Shown piece by piece: positions 18,823-28,113 of a stretch of DNA of 64,000 bases; position 1 is the stretch's first letter, and each line of letters opens with the position of its first letter. This DNA comes from Dongia_A sp039808885 (GTDB lineage Bacteria > Pseudomonadota > Alphaproteobacteria > Dongiales > Dongiaceae): contig JBDHTX010000003.1 of the NCBI GenBank assembly GCA_039808885.1, positions 1-64,000 on the forward strand. The letters run 5' to 3'. Below the pieces are notes generated by a model. It made no database searches, had not been told where the DNA came from, and saw only the letters and a program-made list of their open reading frames with translations. The position numbers were made by a program, and so were the translations under genes.

Positions 18823-18954
18823 CCTGCCTCTAATTGTATGATCATTCTGGGAGGAAAACGTCTGACGCCGAATGGCGCAGCTTCGGGTGATGCGATCACC
18901 GCACTCCAACCAGGATCCAGATTCGCAAAAGAATGATCAATGGGAGGAGTTCTT

Positions 18955-20097
18955 ATGCCTACGTCGACCCCCGTTCGGCGCGTGACGAAGCTGCTCGCTG
19001 CGGCAACGTTGACCGCCGCCTTCACCTGCACCGCCTTCGCCGCGGGTCCGGAAGTGGTCTCCGGCCCGGCCGCCGACCCGCAGTGCTTCGTTCCGTGGAC
19101 CGACCAGACCAAGTTCTTCAAGTTCCCGAAGAAGGAAGGGCCGTACCGCATCGCGCTGGCCAACGGCTTCATCGGCAACACCTGGCGCATCCAGATGATC
19201 AAGACCGCCAAGGCCTATGCCGACCAACCGGACGTCAAGGCAAAGCTCAAGGAATTCAAGGTGGTCTCGACCGGCGAGGACGTCGCCGCGCAGATCGCCG
19301 CGGTCAACAACTTCATCGATTCCGGCTATGACGCCATCGTCATCAACGCGCAGAACCCGACCGCCTTCACGCCGGTCATCAAGCGCGCCAAGGCCAAGGG
19401 CGTCATCCTGGTCGCCTTCGACAACATCCTCGACACCGAGGACGCGATCAACGTGAACGTGGACCAGAAGGGCCTCGGCGAATACTGGGCGCATTGGCTG
19501 GTCAACAACATCCCGAATGGCGGCAAGATCCTCGAAGTGCGCGGCGTCGCCGGCACCTCGGTCGACACCGACCGCCACAACGGCATCCACGAGGTGCTCG
19601 ATGCCTCGGGCAAGAAGTGGGACGTGGTCGAGGTCGTCGGCAAGTGGGATGACGGCACCGCCCAGAAGGTCTCGGCCGATGCGATCGCGGTGCAGAAGCA
19701 CTTCGACGGCATCACCGTGCAGGGCGGCTCGACGGGTACCGTGCGCGCCTTCATGGACGCCGGCCATCCTTTCGTGCCGGTCGGCGGCGAGACGGAGAAC
19801 GGCTTCCGCAAGCTCTGCGCCGAGCATTCGGGCGACGGCCTGAAATGCGCCTCCGGCGGCACCGGCCCGGCCCAGGTGGCCGTCGCCATCAAGACCGCCA
19901 TCGCCGCGCTGGAAGGCGAGGTCGTGCCGCAATCGGTGAAGCTGCCGCTGGCCACCACCGAGGATCCGAACTTCAAGGACGGCGAGAACTTCTACAGCAA
20001 GGAAGGCGACAACTTCTTCGTCGGCAACTCCTTCCCGACCTGTGGCATCAACTTCACCGCCCAGGAGATCATGGGTCAATCGGAGACGAACCAGTAG
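18955..20097 (+). CDS. Sugar ABC transporter substrate-binding protein 1
   Basis: A 380-residue periplasmic protein. The signal peptide ends around TCTAFA-AG. The mature part is a Peripla_BP_4 fold with ANGFIGNTWRIQMIK, NNFIDSGYDAIVINAQNP and VRGVAGTSVDTDRHNGIHEVL. Length is larger than RbsB-type proteins (about 300), as in several CUT2 binding proteins of rhizobia. ATG 18955 has GGGAGGAG at 18942-18949; an upstream ATG at 18940 is in frame. It is the first gene of the LacI-1-controlled operon. The sugar is not identifiable. Confidence 0.9.
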   Translation: MPTSTPVRRVTKLLAAATLTAAFTCTAFAAGPEVVSGPAADPQCFVPWTDQTKFFKFPKKEGPYRIALANGFIGNTWRIQMIKTAKAYADQPDVKAKLKEFKVVSTGEDVAAQIAAVNNFIDSGYDAIVINAQNPTAFTPVIKRAKAKGVILVAFDNILDTEDAINVNVDQKGLGEYWAHWLVNNIPNGGKILEVRGVAGTSVDTDRHNGIHEVLDASGKKWDVVEVVGKWDDGTAQKVSADAIAVQKHFDGITVQGGSTGTVRAFMDAGHPFVPVGGETENGFRKLCAEHSGDGLKCASGGTGPAQVAVAIKTAIAALEGEVVPQSVKLPLATTEDPNFKDGENFYSKEGDNFFVGNSFPTCGINFTAQEIMGQSETNQ

Positions 20098-20126
20098 TCG
20101 CCACCGGAATCAATGGTTGACAAGAG

Positions 20127-20163
20127 CCGGCGCCGCTGGGGAACCTCCCCAGGGCGCCGGTTT
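20127..20163 (+). terminator. Intra-operon stem-loop after binding-protein gene 1
   Basis: A perfect CCGGCGCC/GGCGCCGG outer stem (20127-20134 with 20153-20160) encloses a CTGGGG/CCCCAG inner stem with a single bulged base and a 5-nt loop, followed by TTT. It sits 30 bp after the binding-protein stop and 42 bp before the ATPase start. It probably causes partial termination or protects the upstream mRNA, giving excess binding protein. Confidence 0.7.
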
Positions 20164-20204
20164 GTCACTGGGGTTTGGCTCCGGGAATAAGTGAGAAACA
20201 CGCG

Positions 20205-21776
20205 ATGGACGGTACCACCACCGCTCCCCTGTTCCGCATGGAAGGCGTTTCGAAGCGCTATGGCGGCGTGAACGCGCTGACCAAGGCCGATCTGACCGTC
20301 GAAGCCGGGCGCATCCACGGCGTCCTCGGCGAGAACGGCGCCGGAAAATCCACGCTGATGAAGATCATGGCCGGCGTCGTCGAGCCCGACGAGGGGCGGA
20401 TGACGCTGGACGGCAGGGAAATCCGTTTCGCCAATCCCGCGGAAGCCAACGCCGCGGGCATCGTCTGCATCTTCCAGGAATTGTCGCTGGTGCCCGATCT
20501 GTCGGTCGCCGACAACATCTGCATCAGCAACCCGCCGAAGCGTCTCGGCCTGATCGACCAGCGCGCCCAGCGCCGCATTGCCGAGGAGGCCCTGGCGCGC
20601 GCCGGCGGCGAAGACATCCATCCGCTGGCGCCGGTCAAGGATCTGCCCTTGTCGCGCCGGCAACTGGTGGAGATCGCCAAGGCGCTGGTGCGCAACCCGC
20701 GCATCCTCATCCTCGACGAGGCGACCTCGGCCCTGACGGCGGCCGACGTGCGCAAGGTCTTCGCCGTGCTGAAGCGCTTGCGCTCTGAGGGGCTGGCGCT
20801 GCTCTACATCTCGCACCGCATGGCGGAGATCGCCGAACTGGCCGATGAATGCACGGTCTTCCGCAACGGCCGCAACGTCGACACGTTCAAGTCCGGCGCC
20901 AAGACCGACACCGAGATCGTCGAAATGATGATCGGCCGCGAATACAGCCACGCCTTCCCGCCGAAGCCGGCGCCCAGGACGACGCAAGAGACCCCGGCGC
21001 TGGAAGTGCGCAATCTGTCCTGGAACAACCGCCTGAAGGACATTTCGCTCAGCGTCCGCGCCGGCGAGATCGTCGGCCTCGGCGGCCTCGACGGGCAGGG
21101 CCAGCGCGAATTGCTGCTGGCGCTGTTCGGCGTGCTGCGCAGCACCACGGGCGAGATCCTGATCGACGGCAAGAAGGCGACGCTGACCGGCCCGAGCGAC
21201 GCCAAGCGCGGCAATGTCGGCATGGCGCTGATCCCCGAGGATCGCAAGACCGAGGGGCTGATGCTGCCGATGTCGGTGCGCGACAACCTCTCCATGGCGT
21301 CCATGTCGCTGTTCTCGCGCGGCGGCATCGTCGACCGCGCGGCGGAAAGCAAGGCGATCGACCGGATGATCTCGCTGCTCGCGATCAAGACGGACGGGAC
21401 CGGGGTGCCGGTCGGCACCCTGTCGGGCGGCAACCAGCAGAAGATCGTCATCGCCAAGTGGCTGATGACCAATCCCAAGGTCATCCTGCTGAACGACCCG
21501 ACCCGCGGCATCGATGTCGGCACCAAGGCCGAGATCTACCAGCTGCTGCGCAAGCTGGCCGACGGCGGCGCCGCCATCCTGTTCTATTCCACCGACTATG
21601 ACGAGCTGGTCGGCTGCTGCGACCGGGTGCTGGTGTTCTATGACGGCGCGGTCGGACGGGTGCTGACCGGCGCCGAGATCACCGAGCGCGCCCTGGTGGG
21701 CAGCGCCCTCAACATCGGCGGCGGCCAGGCCGAGGCGGGGACGCCCGCCATGGCCGGCGCGGGAGCGGGCCAATGA
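20205..21776 (+). CDS. Sugar ABC transporter ATP-binding protein 1 (double cassette)
   Basis: A 523-residue RbsA/MglA-type protein with two ABC domains. The first has Walker A GENGAGKS (about 42-49) and the signature-region variant LSRRQLVEIAKAL, then Walker B ILILDEATSAL. The second has a degenerate Walker A (GLGGLDGQGQRE) as usual for the class but a good signature LSGGNQQKIVIAKWL and Walker-B-like VILLNDPTRGID. ATG 20205 is chosen over the TTG/GTG options upstream for family fit; its SD is weak. Its stop overlaps the permease start by 4 bp. Confidence 0.93.
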   Translation: MDGTTTAPLFRMEGVSKRYGGVNALTKADLTVEAGRIHGVLGENGAGKSTLMKIMAGVVEPDEGRMTLDGREIRFANPAEANAAGIVCIFQELSLVPDLSVADNICISNPPKRLGLIDQRAQRRIAEEALARAGGEDIHPLAPVKDLPLSRRQLVEIAKALVRNPRILILDEATSALTAADVRKVFAVLKRLRSEGLALLYISHRMAEIAELADECTVFRNGRNVDTFKSGAKTDTEIVEMMIGREYSHAFPPKPAPRTTQETPALEVRNLSWNNRLKDISLSVRAGEIVGLGGLDGQGQRELLLALFGVLRSTTGEILIDGKKATLTGPSDAKRGNVGMALIPEDRKTEGLMLPMSVRDNLSMASMSLFSRGGIVDRAAESKAIDRMISLLAIKTDGTGVPVGTLSGGNQQKIVIAKWLMTNPKVILLNDPTRGIDVGTKAEIYQLLRKLADGGAAILFYSTDYDELVGCCDRVLVFYDGAVGRVLTGAEITERALVGSALNIGGGQAEAGTPAMAGAGAGQ

Positions 21777-22783
21777 CCGATCGGGCCCTGGCGTCGCCGC
21801 ATTCCGGCGATTGGCGTTTCTGGTTCGGCGAGCAGCGCGGCACGCTGCTGGCGCTGGCCGTGTTCGTCGTCATGTTCGTCATCTATACGTCCAATCACCA
21901 GGCCGGCTTCAGCGCCGACGTGGTCACGACGGCCGCGAACAAGGGCGTGCTGCTGGCGCTGGTGGCGATTGCCCAGACCTTCGTCGTCTTGACCGCCGGC
22001 ATCGACCTGTCGGTCGGGATGATCTTCGTGCTGTGCAACTGCGTCGCCTCCTATCTGGTGATCGGCACCGCCCTGGAGACCACGCTCGGCATCATCGGCG
22101 TGCTGGCGACGGGGCTCGCCTGCGGCGCCCTCAACGGCCTGATCGTGATCTACGGCCGCCTGCAGCCGATTGTCACCACGATCGCGACCGGCGCCGCCTT
22201 CTTCGGCATCGCCCTGCTGATCCGCCCGTTCCCCGGCGGCGACGTCAACGAGGATCTCGCCGACTTCCTCACCGGGCAGTTTCCCGGCGGCATCCCGGTC
22301 AGCGCGGTGGCGCTGCTGGTCGTCGTGCTGGTGATCTGGATCCCGTTCCGCAAGTCGATGCTGGGGCGGGTCGTCTACGCCGTCGGCTCGTCGGAACCGG
22401 CGGCCTACATGTCGGGGCTGCACATCCGGCGCGCGAAATTCGCCGCCTATGCGCTGGCCGGGCTGCTCGCCGCGATCGGCGGGCTTTTCATCACCTTCGT
22501 CACCTATACGGGCGAGGCGTCCTCGGCCAATGCCAACACCTATACCCTGAACTCGATCGCCGCCGTGGTGCTGGGCGGCGTCTCGCTGTTTGGCGGCCGC
22601 GGCAGCGCGGTCGGCGCCATCTTCGGCGCGCTCATCTTCCGCACCATCGGCGACCTGCTGTTCGTGTTCGACTTCGACCCGCTCTGGCAGCCGCTGTTCC
22701 TGGGCATCGTGCTGCTGGTCTCGGTCTGCCTGGGCTCCTTCCGGTTGATCCGCCTGCGCAACCGGCTCGATCTCTTCGGGTGA
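21773..22783 (+). CDS. Sugar ABC transporter permease 1A
   Basis: A 336-residue CUT2 permease (BPD_transp_2) with about eight to ten transmembrane segments. Typical elements are FVVLTAGIDLSVGMIFVLC, a conserved GALNGLIVIYGRLQPIVTTIAT loop and AVVLGGVSLFGGRGSAVGAIFGALI near the end, where such permeases contact the ATPase. It partners with permease 1B as a heterodimeric channel. Translation is coupled to the ATPase gene by a 4-bp overlap. Confidence 0.92.
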   Translation: MTDRALASPHSGDWRFWFGEQRGTLLALAVFVVMFVIYTSNHQAGFSADVVTTAANKGVLLALVAIAQTFVVLTAGIDLSVGMIFVLCNCVASYLVIGTALETTLGIIGVLATGLACGALNGLIVIYGRLQPIVTTIATGAAFFGIALLIRPFPGGDVNEDLADFLTGQFPGGIPVSAVALLVVVLVIWIPFRKSMLGRVVYAVGSSEPAAYMSGLHIRRAKFAAYALAGLLAAIGGLFITFVTYTGEASSANANTYTLNSIAAVVLGGVSLFGGRGSAVGAIFGALIFRTIGDLLFVFDFDPLWQPLFLGIVLLVSVCLGSFRLIRLRNRLDLFG

Positions 22784-22790
22784 GCACGCC

Positions 22791-23759
22791 ATGAGCAATC
22801 TTCTCGCCGGCAATCCCGTCCTGCGCCGCTTCGACCCTGCGGTGCTGACCGCCTTCGGCTGCATCGTCGTGCTGCTGCTGATCGGCAGCTTCATCAACGA
22901 GAACTTCCTGTCGCCGGATTACCTGCTGCAGCAGCTCCAGGTCGGCGCGTTCCTGGCCCTGATCTCGACCGGCATGATGATGGTCATCCTGCTGGGCCAG
23001 ATCGACCTCTCGGTGCCCTGGATCATCACCGTGGGCGGCATGATGTCGACGGCGGCGGCGGGCTGGGGGGAACTGGGCGCCACCTTCGCCATTCCCGTCG
23101 GCATCTTCTGCGGCCTGATCTTCGGCGTCATCAACGGCATCGGCGTTGCCTATCTGCGCGTGCCGTCGATGATCTTCACCCTCGGCATCAATGCCGTCGC
23201 GCAAGGCTTCATGATCGTGCGCACCGGCGGCTTCGCGCCGCAGGACATGGCGACCGAGAGCATGCACGAGATCGCCACCGGCCGGCTGGTCTTCGGCATC
23301 CCCAACCCGGTCTGGGTGTGGGTCGCGGTCGGCGCGGCGACGGTCTTCCTGCTGCGGCGCACAGTGTTCGGCCGCGCCGTCTACGCGATCGGCAACCGCG
23401 AGGTCGCCGCCTATCTCTCCGGCATCCGCACCCAGCGCGTGGTGCTCGCCGCTTTCGCCATGTCGGGGGCGCTCGCCGCCTTTGCCGGCGCATTGCTCGC
23501 CGGGTATTCGACCAAGGCCTATCAGGGCATGGGCGATCCCTATCTGCTGCCCTCGATCGCCGCGGTGGTGCTCGGCGGAACCTCGATCCTCGGCGGCCGC
23601 GGCACCTATCTCGGCACCGTCGCCGGCGTCATCCTGATCACCCTGCTGCAGTCGATCCTCTCGGTGGTCCAGATCGAGGAAGCGTTCCGCCAGTTGATCT
23701 ACGGCGCGGTCATCATCGGCATGCTGCTGGTCTATGGCCGGCAGCGCCGCACCATCTAG
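22791..23759 (+). CDS. Sugar ABC transporter permease 1B
   Basis: A 322-residue CUT2 permease. It shows MMMVILLGQIDLSVPWIITVGGM, GVINGIGVAYLRVPSMIFTLGINAVAQG and AVVLGGTSILGGRGTYLGTVAGV, the same three landmarks as permease 1A, so the two form a heterodimer. It starts 7 bp after the 1A stop. Last gene of operon 1. Confidence 0.92.
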   Translation: MSNLLAGNPVLRRFDPAVLTAFGCIVVLLLIGSFINENFLSPDYLLQQLQVGAFLALISTGMMMVILLGQIDLSVPWIITVGGMMSTAAAGWGELGATFAIPVGIFCGLIFGVINGIGVAYLRVPSMIFTLGINAVAQGFMIVRTGGFAPQDMATESMHEIATGRLVFGIPNPVWVWVAVGAATVFLLRRTVFGRAVYAIGNREVAAYLSGIRTQRVVLAAFAMSGALAAFAGALLAGYSTKAYQGMGDPYLLPSIAAVVLGGTSILGGRGTYLGTVAGVILITLLQSILSVVQIEEAFRQLIYGAVIIGMLLVYGRQRRTI

Positions 23760-24112
23760 CAAAGCCGCCTCGCCGGGCATCTTGTTGCGCCGCACGCATC
23801 CGCGTGCAGTGCGGCGAAAACGGGGTTTGAGGGGATTCCATCAAAATCGGCGCTTCCGACCCCGGACCCCCTGGCTACCATGAAACCACTGGGAGCGTGG
23901 CCGGAACGGGAGGGGCACGCGCGTCGCGCGTGTGCGGCGCCGTGTGGCGTCGGCAGGACGATCTGACGGCTTTCCCCGAGACCGGCCAAGCCGACCGTGC
24001 GTCGTCACCGCACGGGCCGGCGAGCGATCTGCGCCACGGGACGGGACTGTGATCCGCGCCGCGCGGCGGAGGGCATCTGGGGCAACAAAATGAATGACAG
24101 CAGGAGGCAAGG
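23760..24112. other. Intergenic region before ABC operon 2
   Basis: A 353-bp gap. It contains an imperfect hairpin CGCCGCAC/GTGCGGCG (23788-23816), possibly ending operon 1 though without a T-run, and then the LacI-2 candidate operator. The remaining part is GC-rich without recognisable genes. AGGAGG at 24101-24106 is the ribosome binding site of the next gene. A promoter for operon 2 must lie here but none stands out. Confidence 0.55.
23826..23845. promoter_or_regulatory. Candidate LacI-2 operator of ABC operon 2
   Basis: TTTGAGGGGATTCCATCAAA, an imperfect 20-bp palindrome (TTTGA/TCAAA ends, GG/CC inside). A version with the same 15-mer TTTGAGGGGATTCCA lies, inverted, directly upstream of the lacI-2 gene 6.6 kb away. 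This shared near-palindrome is the expected signature of a repressor that controls both itself and the transporter operon. Confidence 0.7.
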
Positions 24113-25048
24113 ATGAAGTTTCTGCGCAAGTTATCGATGCTGGCTGCGGCCTGCATCATGGCGCCGGCCATCGCACAGGCTGACGCGACGCGCGTCGTCT
24201 TCGTGACCCACGGCCAGGCGGCGGACCAATACTGGTCGGTGGTGAAGCACGGCATGGACGACGCCGCCAAGGCGATGGGCGTCAATGCCGAGTATCTCGC
24301 GCCGGAAACCTTCGACATGCCGGCGATGCAGAAGCTGCTCGACGCGGCGATCGCCTCGAAGCCGGACGGACTCGTCGTCTCGATCCCCGACGAGAACGCC
24401 ATCGGCCCGCTGGTGGAAAGCGCCGTGAAGTCCGGCATCCCGGTGATCGTCATCGATTCCGGCGGCTCGGAACTATCGCGCAAGCTCGGCGCCCTGCTCT
24501 ATATGGGCCAGTCCGAATATGACGCCGGTGTGGCGGCGGGCCAGAAGGTGAAGGCGCTCGGCCTCACCAAGGCGGTCTGCGTCAACCATGAAGTCGGCAA
24601 TGTCAGCCTCGACGACCGCTGCCGCGGCTTCGCCGACGGGCTCGGCGCCGAAGTGCCGGTGCTGCAGGGCGTGATGGACCCGACCGAAATGAAGGGCCGC
24701 ATCGCCGCGCATCTGCAGAAGAATCCCGATACCCAGTTCGTGCTGACCGTCGGCTCGGCCGGCGCCGACCCGGCGCTCGCCGCGGTGGACGAGGCGGGCC
24801 TCACCGGCAAGATCAAGACCGGCACCTTCGACCTGTCGCCGACGATCCTGCAGGCGGTGGTCGACGGCAAGATGGAGTGGGGCATCGACGCCCAGCAATA
24901 CCTGATGGGCTATATCCCGGTCGTCGCCTTCGACCTGCTGAAGCGCTACAAGCTCGCGCCGATCGCCGACTACCCGACGGGTCCGGGCTTCGTGGGCAAG
25001 GCCGAGGCGGCTTCGGTCATCGAGCTCGCCAAGCAGGGCGTTCGTTAA
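24113..25048 (+). CDS. Sugar/cyclitol ABC transporter substrate-binding protein 2
   Basis: A 311-residue periplasmic protein with a signal peptide ending APAIAQA-DA. The mature Peripla_BP_4 fold has FVTHGQAADQYWSVVKHGMDD, KPDGLVVSIPDENAIG and a hinge-crossing region around DPTEMKGRIAAHL. It is the size of RbsB or inositol-binding IbpA proteins. ATG 24113 has AGGAGG 6 nt upstream. It leads the operon that includes IolE, which favours a cyclitol or derivative as ligand, though a hexose cannot be excluded. Confidence 0.88.
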   Translation: MKFLRKLSMLAAACIMAPAIAQADATRVVFVTHGQAADQYWSVVKHGMDDAAKAMGVNAEYLAPETFDMPAMQKLLDAAIASKPDGLVVSIPDENAIGPLVESAVKSGIPVIVIDSGGSELSRKLGALLYMGQSEYDAGVAAGQKVKALGLTKAVCVNHEVGNVSLDDRCRGFADGLGAEVPVLQGVMDPTEMKGRIAAHLQKNPDTQFVLTVGSAGADPALAAVDEAGLTGKIKTGTFDLSPTILQAVVDGKMEWGIDAQQYLMGYIPVVAFDLLKRYKLAPIADYPTGPGFVGKAEAASVIELAKQGVR

Positions 25049-25061
25049 CCTCCCACGCGAC

Positions 25062-25098
25062 GGGGCCGGCCGTTTCATCTCGCGGCCGGCCCCGGATT
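25062..25098 (+). terminator. Stem-loop with T-run after binding-protein gene 2
   Basis: Stem GGGGCCGGCCG (25062-25072) pairs perfectly with CGGCCGGCCCC (25083-25093) over a 10-nt loop, followed by GGATTTTT. This is a strong rho-independent-like structure inside the operon, between the binding-protein gene and its permease 110 bp later. It should reduce downstream transcription, as seen for other binding-protein-first operons. Confidence 0.75.
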
Positions 25099-25202
25099 TT
25101 TCGGCGGTCTTTCAGGGTGACATGCCTGCGCAAGCTCTTGCGCCGCGACGGGCGCGGCTGGAGACTTGGCATGAACCCACGTTTTTCAGGAACTCTTGAT
25201 CA

Positions 25203-26342
25203 ATGACTTTGCGCGACGAGTCACAATCCGCTGCGTCATCGCTGCCGAAGCCGGGCGGCCGGGACGAGCGGCTGCGCGAGATCGGCTTCCTGCGCCAGGC
25301 GCTGCGCCGGCCGGAGCTGGGTGCCGCCGCCGGCTGCATCCTGGTGCTCATCTTCTTCGCGATCTTCGCCGGCGACAGTGGCCTGTTCAGCGCCCGCGGC
25401 GTGGTCAATTTCCTCGAGGTTTCCGCCCAGCTCGGCATTCTCGCCGTCGCCGTGGCGCTGCTGATGATCGGCGGCGAGTTCGACCTGTCGCTGGGCTCGA
25501 TGATCGCCTTTGCCGGCGTCATCATCGCCATCCTGTCGACGCAATATGGCTGGCCGGTCTGGTCCTGCATCCTGGTGGCTTTCGCCGCCGCCATCGCCGT
25601 CGGCTGGCTCAACGGCTGGCTGGTGGTGAAGACCGGGTTGCCATCCTTCATCGTGACGCTCGCCTCGCTGTTCATCCTGCGCGGCGTCACGCTCGGCGCG
25701 ACGCGCCTGATCACCGGCCGTACGCAGATTCCCGGCATGAAGGAACTGGCGGCGGGCGACCCCCTGGCGCCGCTGTTCAGCGGCCAGTTCGGCGGCTCCG
25801 TGCTGGTCTGGCTGGCCGACATCGGCTTCATCAACAAGCGCCCGGACGGGCTGCCGGAAGTGCAGGGCATCCCGGTCTCGATCCTGTGGTGGATCGTGCT
25901 CACGATCCTCGGCACCTGGATCCTGCTGCAGACCCGCTTCGGCAACTGGATCTTCACCGTCGGCGGCGACGCCAATGCGGCGCGCAATGTCGGCGTGCCG
26001 GTGGCCAAGGTGAAGATCCGCCTGTTCATCCTTTCCGCCTGCGCCGCGACCCTGTTCGCCGCGATCCAGGTGCTGAGCGTCGGGTCCGCCGACACCTCGC
26101 GCGGCCTGCAGAAGGAGTTCGAGGCCATCATCGCCGTGGTGATCGGCGGCACGCTGCTGACCGGCGGCTACGGCTCGGCCATCGGCGCGATGTTCGGCGC
26201 CCTCATCTTCGGCATCGTGCAGATGGGCATCTTCTACACCGGCATCGACACCGACTGGTTCAAGGCCTTCATGGGCGTGATGCTGCTGGTGGCGGTGCTG
26301 TTCAACGACTTCATCCGCAAGAAAGCGTCGGAGGCGCGTTGA
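25203..26342 (+). CDS. Sugar/cyclitol ABC transporter permease 2
   Basis: A 379-residue FrcC-like CUT2 permease with about nine transmembrane segments. It has IGGEFDLSLGSMIAFAGVI, GWLNGWLVVKTGLPSFIVTLAS and VIGGTLLTGGYGSAIGAMFGALIFG. It is longer than most CUT2 permeases because of an extracytoplasmic insertion around residues 180-225. It likely works as a homodimer since only one permease gene is present. It ends 2 bp before the ATPase start. Confidence 0.9.
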   Translation: MTLRDESQSAASSLPKPGGRDERLREIGFLRQALRRPELGAAAGCILVLIFFAIFAGDSGLFSARGVVNFLEVSAQLGILAVAVALLMIGGEFDLSLGSMIAFAGVIIAILSTQYGWPVWSCILVAFAAAIAVGWLNGWLVVKTGLPSFIVTLASLFILRGVTLGATRLITGRTQIPGMKELAAGDPLAPLFSGQFGGSVLVWLADIGFINKRPDGLPEVQGIPVSILWWIVLTILGTWILLQTRFGNWIFTVGGDANAARNVGVPVAKVKIRLFILSACAATLFAAIQVLSVGSADTSRGLQKEFEAIIAVVIGGTLLTGGYGSAIGAMFGALIFGIVQMGIFYTGIDTDWFKAFMGVMLLVAVLFNDFIRKKASEAR

Positions 26343-26344
26343 TC

Positions 26345-27163
<819 letters not shown>

Positions 27164-27203
27164 TCCCCTCGAAGATCGTCGCAAGAAAGAAAGTAGCGTT
27201 TCC

Positions 27204-28106
27204 ATGAGCGTCAAACTCGGCATCAACCCGATCGGCTGGACCAATGACTGCATGCCCTGGCTGGGCGACTTCATCTCGCTCGACACCTGCCTCAAGGAAG
27301 CCAAGGCGGCCGGCTTCTCCGGGGTCGAGCTGGGGCGCAAGTTCCCGCGCGACGGCAAGAAGCTGAAGCCGATCCTCGACAAGCACGGGCTCAACCTGGT
27401 GTCCGGCTGGTATTCCGCCGAGCTGGTGCGGCGCGACGCCAAGGCCGAGATCGCCGCGATGAAGGACCACCTGACGCTGTTGAAGGCGGTCGGCTCCGAC
27501 GTCATGGTCTTCGCCGAGACGACGGGCGAGATCATCAACCAGGTCGGCGCCCCGATCAGCAGGCGCCCGACCCTGTCGAGCGCCGCCGAATGGAAGCAGC
27601 TGGGCCAGCGCTTCACCCAGGTGGCCGAGCATCTGCTGGCCAACGGCGTGCGCATGGCGGTGCACCACCACATGGGCACGGTGATCGAGAGCGCCGCCGA
27701 TGTCGACCGGCTGCTGGAGAACAGCGGCCCCGCGGTCGGCCTGCTGCTCGACACCGGGCACATGACCTTCTCCGGCGGCGATCCGCTGGCGGTCGCCAAG
27801 AAGCACGCCAAGCGCATCGTGCACGTGCATTGCAAGGACATCCGGCGCTATGCGCTGACCGCCTGCCGGCGGCGCGACGTCAGCTTCTCCGAGGCGGTGC
27901 TCTGCGGCATCTTCACCGCGCCCGGCGACGGCATGGTGGATTTCAAGTCGGTGTTCGACGTGCTGGGCAAGGCGAAATACAGCGGCTGGTTCGTGCAGGA
28001 GGCGGAGCAGGACCCGCGCGTCGCCCACCCGGCAACCTATGCCGAGCTCGGCTGCGCCCACATGGCGAAGCTCTGCGCCGGCGCCAAGCTGAAGCTGGCG
28101 GCGTGA
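27204..28106 (+). CDS. iolE: Myo-inosose-2 dehydratase-like TIM-barrel protein
   Basis: A 300-residue AP-endonuclease-2-type TIM barrel closely matching IolE, which dehydrates 2-keto-myo-inositol to a diketone. Landmarks are LGINPIGWTND at the N-terminus, then HHHMGTVIES, LLLDTGHMTFSGGDPLAV, HVHCKDIR, FTAPGDGMVDFK and VQEAEQDP, which hold the metal-binding His/Glu/Asp residues. It is preceded by the transporter and followed by a Gfo/Idh dehydrogenase. IolE-like enzymes also act in levoglucosan-type pathways, so the substrate may be a 3-keto sugar or ketocyclitol. Confidence 0.85.
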   Translation: MSVKLGINPIGWTNDCMPWLGDFISLDTCLKEAKAAGFSGVELGRKFPRDGKKLKPILDKHGLNLVSGWYSAELVRRDAKAEIAAMKDHLTLLKAVGSDVMVFAETTGEIINQVGAPISRRPTLSSAAEWKQLGQRFTQVAEHLLANGVRMAVHHHMGTVIESAADVDRLLENSGPAVGLLLDTGHMTFSGGDPLAVAKKHAKRIVHVHCKDIRRYALTACRRRDVSFSEAVLCGIFTAPGDGMVDFKSVFDVLGKAKYSGWFVQEAEQDPRVAHPATYAELGCAHMAKLCAGAKLKLAA

Positions 28107-28113
28107 GGCCGGC

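Noticed and set aside
24113..26342. Naming operon 2 as fructose (frc) transporter
   Set aside because: The architecture fits Frc, but the presence of IolE and a Gfo/Idh enzyme makes a cyclitol or anhydrosugar at least as likely; sequence alone cannot decide.
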